From positions 1-34,635 of the IMG/VR virus record IMGVR_UViG_3300025137_005873: a DNA stretch of 34,635 bases, one strand, 5' to 3'. This document shows, in pieces, positions 30,169-34,635 of this stretch (its first letter is position 1; each line of letters starts with the position of its first letter). The translations under genes were made by a program, and so were the position numbers. The notes under the pieces were generated by a model. It was not told where the DNA came from. It did not search any database and worked only from the letters and a program-made list of their open reading frames with translations. Source of the stretch: a virus.

Positions 30169-30527
30169 TCACCTTTACCCGGTGTTTCATCTAATAGATC
30201 ACGTTTATCTGGTACATCTGGATTTAATTCTCTATTATTTGCATCAGCATCTGGCATTGGATCTCTTTGTTCTGTTATCACTGGCCATGCACCTTCACTA
30301 TACTTTGTATTAATATTCATCCAGTATTTTAATTCTGCACCTACAACATCAGTATCAGGAATAATAGCACCTGCAGGACACTCGGGCTCGCATACTCCAC
30401 AATCAATACATTCATCTGGGTTTATAACTAGTGTGTTTAATCCTTCATAAAAACAATCTACCGGACATACACTTACACAATCAGTGTACTTACAATTAAT
30501 GCAGTTGTCAGTTACAAGATATGTCAT
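30165..30527 (-). CDS. fdxA: FdxA-type seven-iron ferredoxin
   Basis: A 120-residue ferredoxin with one [3Fe-4S] and one [4Fe-4S] cluster. Cysteines C9, C17 and C50 fit the 3Fe cluster and C21, C40, C43 and C46 the 4Fe cluster, in [20 protein letters not shown] and [19 protein letters not shown]. The C-terminal extension (about residues 65-120) is as in alphaproteobacterial FdxA. It carries single electrons in the cytoplasm; the partner is unknown. It overlaps the DnaE-like gene by four bases, so it is expressed with replication genes. It is probably a host-derived metabolic gene. Confidence 0.92.
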   Translation of the reverse strand: MTYLVTDNCINCKYTDCVSVCPVDCFYEGLNTLVINPDECIDCGVCEPECPAGAIIPDTDVVGAELKYWMNINTKYSEGAWPVITEQRDPMPDADANNRELNPDVPDKRDLLDETPGKGD

Positions 30528-31102
30528 TTATGTTCCTCGGATAATAAGTTAATGTGTACTGCTACTAAATGTGCATAGGCAACTGCGTGTGCTTTTTTAA
30601 AATAGTAACTACCGTCTGCAGGTTTTTGCCAAACAGTCTCTGCTATTTTGTCCCATGGTTTGTATTGTAGGTTTGCTTTACCAGGCCTAATAATACTTAG
30701 AAACATTGCCATCTGCGGTATACTTAAAGGTTTCTTTTTAACTATCAAATCATAATAGTTACTTATATGTATCACTTTTTCACAAAAATCTTTACTTTCC
30801 CAAAGTAAGTTCCATTGCGGCTCTTGTGCCATTAATCTATCAAGATGTGCTTCATCTTTAACATTACGATATACTGCTACATTAAGTAAGTCAAGTTTAA
30901 AGTAACCTCTATCTTCAGCAGTTTTATAATCTAATGTTGCAACGCCTGTTACAGGATCATACGGAATACCTGTATAGTAAACACCTGTATTATGCTTTGT
31001 AAGAGATCCATGTTCTTGCATCATAGCAGGTGTACAATCAATTAAATCAATCGCTTTTTGTCTGTCAGAAAAGTCAATGTCTACGTCAGGCAAATCACTC
31101 AT
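30524..31102 (-). CDS. Miniature DnaE-like protein (C-family polymerase core motifs)
   Basis: A 192-residue protein that reads like a condensed DNA polymerase III alpha palm. In DnaE order it has [12 protein letters not shown] (D8 and D10, matching D401/D403 of E. coli), [12 protein letters not shown] (the HaGGVVI block), [13 protein letters not shown] (D71, matching D555), [16 protein letters not shown] (the RPGP block) and [17 protein letters not shown] (the FNKSHSAAYA block). All the PHP, most finger and all tail domains are absent; DnaE has over 1,100 residues. Whether it polymerises is unknown. It overlaps both neighbours by four bases. Confidence 0.65.
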   Translation of the reverse strand: MSDLPDVDIDFSDRQKAIDLIDCTPAMMQEHGSLTKHNTGVYYTGIPYDPVTGVATLDYKTAEDRGYFKLDLLNVAVYRNVKDEAHLDRLMAQEPQWNLLWESKDFCEKVIHISNYYDLIVKKKPLSIPQMAMFLSIIRPGKANLQYKPWDKIAETVWQKPADGSYYFKKAHAVAYAHLVAVHINLLSEEHK

Positions 31103-31830
31103 AATCCTGCTTCCTTTAATGCACTTTTTACAATAGCAGTTTCTTGATGGTACTTAATAAAGTTTTTCTTCCAAAAGTCCGGATCAATGTATTCGTATAT
31201 CATAGTAAGTTGCTCTTCACTGACTTTACCTAAAAATTCAATACCAGTATCACAGTTAAATATTACCCAAGTACTAATTCTACCGTTAACAATATGTTGA
31301 CATATTTTGTTTTTATTAGCGGCAAAAAAGTAACTGTTTAGTTGTACTTCATTTTCATCAGCCCATGCTTCCATAGTTTTTAAACTTCTTGAAATAGCAT
31401 CTTGCCAACTTTCAACTTTTAAGTGTGATGTTAAGTATGCTTGATAATGTTTATCTTGGCACCATTGGTCCAACTTAGTATTGTTATTAATTACATAATC
31501 AATAAACTTACTAACATTAATTGCTTTTATGTTAACTAGGTGTTTGCCAAACTTTACAAATGCATTATAATATGGGCTATTAACAAAGTCTCCATATGTT
31601 TTCTTAGACCCGTTTGCACCTTGTGTTTTTTCATAAAATCTTAAGTATGCTTGTAATCCTAATTGTACATGTTTATCTTTTTCTTGCAACCATCTACGTT
31701 TTTGCTCACACATATGACTAAACAAAGTTTTCTCTTTACTGAAAGCTCTGTCGCAATACTTACAAACAAATGGCTTATCACTCATATGTGCTTCTGCCGT
31801 TTGTTTTGCGATTGACATCAATGTGTTCAT
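31099..31830 (-). CDS. Zinc-finger protein, 243 residues
   Basis: An N-terminal zinc-finger-like motif, FVCKYCDRAFSKEKTLFSHMC (residues 21-41), with C-x2-C and a C-terminal His plus Cys, is followed by a long helical and aromatic part (LQAYLRFYEKTQGANGS, PYYNAFVKFGKHLVNIKAIN, FWKKNFIKYHQETAIVKSAL). C2H2-like fingers in phages usually bind DNA or RNA. The rest is of a type seen as an uncharacterised gene beside the replication genes of marine T4-like phages. It overlaps its neighbours by four bases on each side. Confidence 0.7.
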   Translation of the reverse strand: MNTLMSIAKQTAEAHMSDKPFVCKYCDRAFSKEKTLFSHMCEQKRRWLQEKDKHVQLGLQAYLRFYEKTQGANGSKKTYGDFVNSPYYNAFVKFGKHLVNIKAINVSKFIDYVINNNTKLDQWCQDKHYQAYLTSHLKVESWQDAISRSLKTMEAWADENEVQLNSYFFAANKNKICQHIVNGRISTWVIFNCDTGIEFLGKVSEEQLTMIYEYIDPDFWKKNFIKYHQETAIVKSALKEAGL

Positions 31831-32291
31831 AATAATTCTTTAAGTTGCTTATCGTCATATCCTAAATCTTCAAGATACTTTTTAACATCTGCTTTAGTAT
31901 TAAGTTTCTCAAGTAGTTCAATTTCATCTGCTTTAGCATTTGGGTATATATGATTTAATGCTTTGCCAATTTTGTTTTTGCTAGCCACTTTCTTTTTGTT
32001 TGCAATCCATTCATGAAATGCAGTACCCATGCCCGGACTTGCACTTGTAAGTAATAACCATTGTAACTTAGGATGTTTACCTAAGTCAAAGAAATGTGTG
32101 TTAACACGTTTGTTTGTAGCAATAAGCCACCACTCTTGTAATTCACTTTGTCCTTTTACACTACTTGCATAACGGTTCATTAAAAAAGGACTAAATGCTT
32201 TACGTTCTTCATCACTAAGATTGTCGTAAAACTTCCTATCTTTACGATCCATTGCACCTAAGACTTTGTTTAGTGGAAGTTTACTTGCCAT
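31827..32291 (-). CDS. Possible clamp-loader small subunit (gp62-like)
   Basis: A 154-residue helical protein starting MASKLPLNKVLGAMDRKDRK, with AFSPFLMNRYASSVKGQSEL and TAFHEWIANKKKVASKNKIG. The pattern of a short helical protein with the phrase FMxNRxxS and a W-containing basic helix recalls T4 gp62, the small clamp-loader subunit; gp44 and gp45 are not in this window, so the context check is missing. It has no ATPase motif. It overlaps the downstream zinc-finger gene by four bases. Low to moderate certainty. Confidence 0.45.
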   Translation of the reverse strand: MASKLPLNKVLGAMDRKDRKFYDNLSDEERKAFSPFLMNRYASSVKGQSELQEWWLIATNKRVNTHFFDLGKHPKLQWLLLTSASPGMGTAFHEWIANKKKVASKNKIGKALNHIYPNAKADEIELLEKLNTKADVKKYLEDLGYDDKQLKELL

Positions 32292-32293
32292 AA

Positions 32294-32566
32294 TTAAAAA
32301 TACTCTGCATATGTTATTTCAAAGAGTGTAGCATCATCAATGTTTTCAAAACTAATATGATACCAACGATTATTTTGTGCGTCCCAGTCAATTGTAATGT
32401 TTACTCCTGCATTAACCATTTCTCTATCATTAAAAAAGTTAACAACATTTTCAATCAGCGGTCTTTGTGTTTTATTCCAAGTCTGTTGGTTATCTCCACT
32501 AAGACTTAAACTATAGCACAGATTAGAAGTTTTTACAATATAATTATTACCAGACTTTTTCAACAT
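32294..32566 (-). CDS. Uncharacterised protein, 90 residues
   Basis: Begins MLKKSGNNYIVKTSNLCYSL, mainly beta-type sequence with aromatic residues and ends FENIDDATLFEITYAEYF. No known motif. It overlaps the upstream 166-residue gene by 20 bases, so it is translationally coupled. T4-like marine phages carry several such small proteins in the replication cluster. Function unknown. Confidence 0.6.
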   Translation of the reverse strand: MLKKSGNNYIVKTSNLCYSLSLSGDNQQTWNKTQRPLIENVVNFFNDREMVNAGVNITIDWDAQNNRWYHISFENIDDATLFEITYAEYF

Positions 32567-33047
32567 CTACAATTTCTGATGCTCTGCTAATTTCTTCTAC
32601 AAAATATGCACATCTTGGTTTTGATCCACTTTCTAACGGAACTGCTAATAGTTGTCCAGGTTTAAGTTTTGGAAAGTACCAACGTACATCTTGATATACG
32701 TCTACAATTTCTACAGGAGAAAATGATGGCCTAAAGTCGCTTCTTGGATTAAATACAAATGCATGGAATCCTCTATCGTTTAAACTAGTTAACGGAATAA
32801 CTTCTAAGTCACCGTGGTCTGGTTCGCCAATAAGCATCATCCAGTCACGTGGCATTCTAACTGTATGTTCTCCAATTTTTAGTACTAGTGCAGGACTGTT
32901 AAAGCTCTGTAAAAATATTAGTGGAATAAAAAAGTAGTCTGGTTCTTTTGGGTTACTATTATCTAAGACTGCAAACCTCATATCATCTACCTCTTCGGGC
33001 AGATCGTTCATTGAGAATGTTTCGTTTTCTAGGGTTAATATTTGCAT
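32547..33047 (-). CDS. Uncharacterised protein downstream of ClpP, 166 residues
   Basis: Starts MQILTLENETFSMNDLPEEV. The middle (LKIGEHTVRMPRDWMMLIGE, DLEVIPLTSLNDRGFHAFVF) is beta-rich, with DVYQDVRWYFPKLKPGQLLA near the C-terminus. It begins at the base after the ClpP stop, so it is translated directly behind the protease. No catalytic motif is visible. It resembles a widespread uncharacterised protein of marine T4-like phages. A substrate or regulatory partner of ClpP is possible but only by position. Confidence 0.6.
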   Translation of the reverse strand: MQILTLENETFSMNDLPEEVDDMRFAVLDNSNPKEPDYFFIPLIFLQSFNSPALVLKIGEHTVRMPRDWMMLIGEPDHGDLEVIPLTSLNDRGFHAFVFNPRSDFRPSFSPVEIVDVYQDVRWYFPKLKPGQLLAVPLESGSKPRCAYFVEEISRASEIVDVEKVW

Positions 33048-33635
33048 CTAGTACACACTCTTTATAGCATCTGCTATACCATACTTAACTGCTTCTTTGG
33101 CACTAAGCCACTTATCCTCAGGTGGAAGTAATACTTCACGGATAATTTTTTCTTTTAATCCAGTACACTTTTTGTAATGCTCTAACATACGTTCTGTACT
33201 AAGTTCAAACTCACGTACTCTTGCAAACAGTTCATGTTCTTTACCACTACTGCCCCAACTGTATTGATGAGATAAAATACTTGTATTTGGTGTTAAAATA
33301 CGTCTGCCCTTTTTACCTGCCATAAACGTTAGTACACCGCAACTTGCGATAAGTCCTAAACCAACAGTTTTAATTGGAATAGCACTACCTTTCATTGTAT
33401 CAATAAGTGCAAATGCGGCATGTACACTTCCGCCTGGACTATTAATAACTAGTGTTAGTTCTTTTGGACGTTCATTACTAGGAAGTAAATTCTTTTCAAT
33501 AATCCATTGTACAATAGGCTTAGTAGATTCAAACGTAAACCCATCTGCCAAGTAGTAGATTCCTGCATTCCACATAAGTTCGCCAGGTTGACGTGATGGA
33601 GTTGACGCAGTTGATTTTGCTTTGTTGTTACTCAT
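33048..33635 (-). CDS. clpP: ClpP-type serine protease
   Basis: A 195-residue ClpP (S14) protease; barrel-forming subunit of the Clp machine, which degrades unfolded and tagged proteins after an unfoldase feeds them in. The triad is complete and almost at E. coli spacing: S98 (GLIASCGVLTFMAG), H123 (SILSHQYSWG) and D174 (PPEDKWLSAKEAVKYG). The substrate-binding strand NSPGGSVHAAFAL is intact. I start at the ATG after GGAAATAA, ten codons inside a longer reading that would overlap uvsW; this gives a one-base gap from the uvsW stop. The N-terminal axial loop differs from bacterial ClpP, so docking to host ClpX/ClpA needs proof. Prohead protease function is an alternative. Confidence 0.9.
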   Translation of the reverse strand: MSNNKAKSTASTPSRQPGELMWNAGIYYLADGFTFESTKPIVQWIIEKNLLPSNERPKELTLVINSPGGSVHAAFALIDTMKGSAIPIKTVGLGLIASCGVLTFMAGKKGRRILTPNTSILSHQYSWGSSGKEHELFARVREFELSTERMLEHYKKCTGLKEKIIREVLLPPEDKWLSAKEAVKYGIADAIKSVY

Positions 33636-33636
33636 T

Positions 33637-34635
33637 TTATTTCCAATCTGTTTTTTGTAGCACAAATGGATATTTGGCCTCTTTGTAAAATTGTTTTCTT
33701 TTAGTCAAGTGTCTTTTTGCATATTTGCAAGTACTTGTTATGTCCCATATTTGAACATGATCTTTATCTTGGGCTTTACGAATACCTCGTCCAATACTTT
33801 GTATTACCCTTACGAAACTCTTGCCTGGCTCTAACAGGACAAGGTTAAATATACGTGGTATATTAATACCAACTGCGGCAACACCGTATGTTGCAACAAT
33901 AATTTTGTTGTCTACATCTGCAATTTCATCATAGTGTTCTTTTCTGTCTCCGGCTTTAGTTGCTCCACTAATGAATACTGCGTTGTCTCCTATTTTCCTT
34001 ACTAAGGATTTTCCTGATTCAACACGGTCAACTAGTATTAACGTATTACCCGAGTCTCCAATAGTATTAAATAATGAGGCAAGATACTCTAAACGTTTTT
34101 CGTCTGTAAGTAAATACTTTAACTCACTTTGATAATTACTATAATCTCCATGATCAATTAGTTGTACAACACTAACTTCGCAGTTACTAAGTACACCTTG
34201 CTCTTGCAATTCACTAGCACTCTTACGTCCTACAACTTCTCCCAAACTTACCAACAGACTCATAAACTCAAACATCTCTTTTGGTATTGTGCCTGTTAGT
34301 CCCCAACGAATTGGAACTTGACTCATTACGCCTGTAAGTAATGTTTTTAATGCATCTGCTTTTGCCATATGCACTTCGTCAACAATAACACATACTACAT
34401 CTTCAAGAAACTCTTGTATAGTAACTGGTGCTTCTGCATTACGAGTATTCTTTAACAGAATATTTAAACTTTGCCAAGTGCAAATAGTATGCTGTTTGCC
34501 AAACTCTTTTCTATCGCCATAATACACACCAACATCTAATCCTAAATTAATATAGTCTTCTTCTGTTTGTGTAACTAAACTTTTATTAGGAACAATTACA
34601 ATACTTCGTCCATATGTCTCAACTAGATTACTAAG
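33637..34635 (-). CDS. uvsW: UvsW-type DNA/RNA helicase, truncated by window edge
   Basis: Open at its 5' end: the frame runs through the window edge (34635), with IVIVPNKSLVTQTEEDYINL before the first internal Met. It is a superfamily 2 helicase: motif II DEVHMAKADALKTLL, motif III GLTGTIPKEMFEF, motif V-type IIVATYGVAAVGINIP and motif VI QSIGRGIRKAQDKDH. T4 UvsW unwinds branched DNA and R-loops and switches origin-dependent to recombination-dependent replication. Walker A is outside the window. It is the first gene seen of the 33-30 kb cluster, with ClpP directly downstream. Confidence 0.92.
   Translation of the reverse strand, partial: LSNLVETYGRSIVIVPNKSLVTQTEEDYINLGLDVGVYYGDRKEFGKQHTICTWQSLNILLKNTRNAEAPVTIQEFLEDVVCVIVDEVHMAKADALKTLLTGVMSQVPIRWGLTGTIPKEMFEFMSLLVSLGEVVGRKSASELQEQGVLSNCEVSVVQLIDHGDYSNYQSELKYLLTDEKRLEYLASLFNTIGDSGNTLILVDRVESGKSLVRKIGDNAVFISGATKAGDRKEHYDEIADVDNKIIVATYGVAAVGINIPRIFNLVLLEPGKSFVRVIQSIGRGIRKAQDKDHVQIWDITSTCKYAKRHLTKRKQFYKEAKYPFVLQKTDWK

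Noticed and set aside
1-34635. CRISPR array, insertion sequence, integrase, homing endonuclease or intron
   Set aside because: No regular spaced repeats, no terminal inverted repeats with transposase, no integrase, and nrdA, nrdB and other core genes are uninterrupted.

Overview
The window reads as part of the genome of a T4-like tailed phage (myovirus) of an alphaproteobacterium, most plausibly a marine, low-GC host of the SAR11/Pelagibacter kind. The phage assignment rests on T4-type genes: UvsW helicase, gp41-type helicase, gp61-type primase, NrdA/NrdB, Hsp20, a beta-helix tail protein and TATAAATA-type late promoter motifs. The host assignment is inference. It rests on low GC, a circularly permuted two-piece tmRNA of alphaproteobacterial type, an alphaproteobacterial-type FdxA ferredoxin, and phage-borne ribosomal protein bS21. 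Almost everything is on the minus strand; three short genes (11308, 25807, 29794) are on the plus strand.

Layout, low to high coordinates. 1-3.4 kb: cupin, glycine-zipper exported protein, ClpS, a three-gene membrane unit with a TolQ/ExbB-like and an ExbD-like protein, and Hsp20 behind a consensus sigma70-type promoter. 3.4-9.8 kb: SGNH-like proteins, bS21, a large membrane/coiled-coil protein, a SleB-type wall hydrolase, a possible glycosyltransferase and a staphylococcal-type nuclease. 9.8-11.3 kb: an RNA cluster with tRNA-Arg(ACG), tRNA-Asp(GTC), an 88-nt class II tRNA with a CCA anticodon, an uncharacterised structured RNA, two small early genes and the permuted tmRNA (tag ANDNYAPEMALAA). 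11.3-16.1 kb: an Sm-like protein, glutaredoxin, NrdB and NrdA. 16.1-25.8 kb: a tail protein, a PD-(D/E)XK nuclease, many unassigned phage genes, a P-loop kinase, an NqrM-like 42-residue protein, a KxDG ligase-like protein and a pol-beta-type nucleotidyltransferase. 25.8-34.6 kb: a class 3 lipase, helicase, primase, a structural protein, ferredoxin, a miniature DnaE-like protein, a possible clamp-loader subunit, ClpP and UvsW (cut by the window edge).

How the genes may work together. The clearest theme is control of host translation and proteolysis: bS21 (ribosome), tmRNA (ribosome rescue and degradation tagging), ClpS (N-degron adaptor), ClpP (protease) and Hsp20 (holdase) lie in one window. 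A second theme is nucleotide supply and replication: NrdA/B, glutaredoxin, helicase, primase and UvsW. A third, speculative, theme is nucleic-acid end repair by the P-loop kinase, ligase-like and nucleotidyltransferase proteins. At least four early-type promoters share a GGTTGAC -35 block, most with an AGTAA(G/A)(C)TTAAA-like start region; late-type TATAAATA/CATAAATA boxes precede structural genes.
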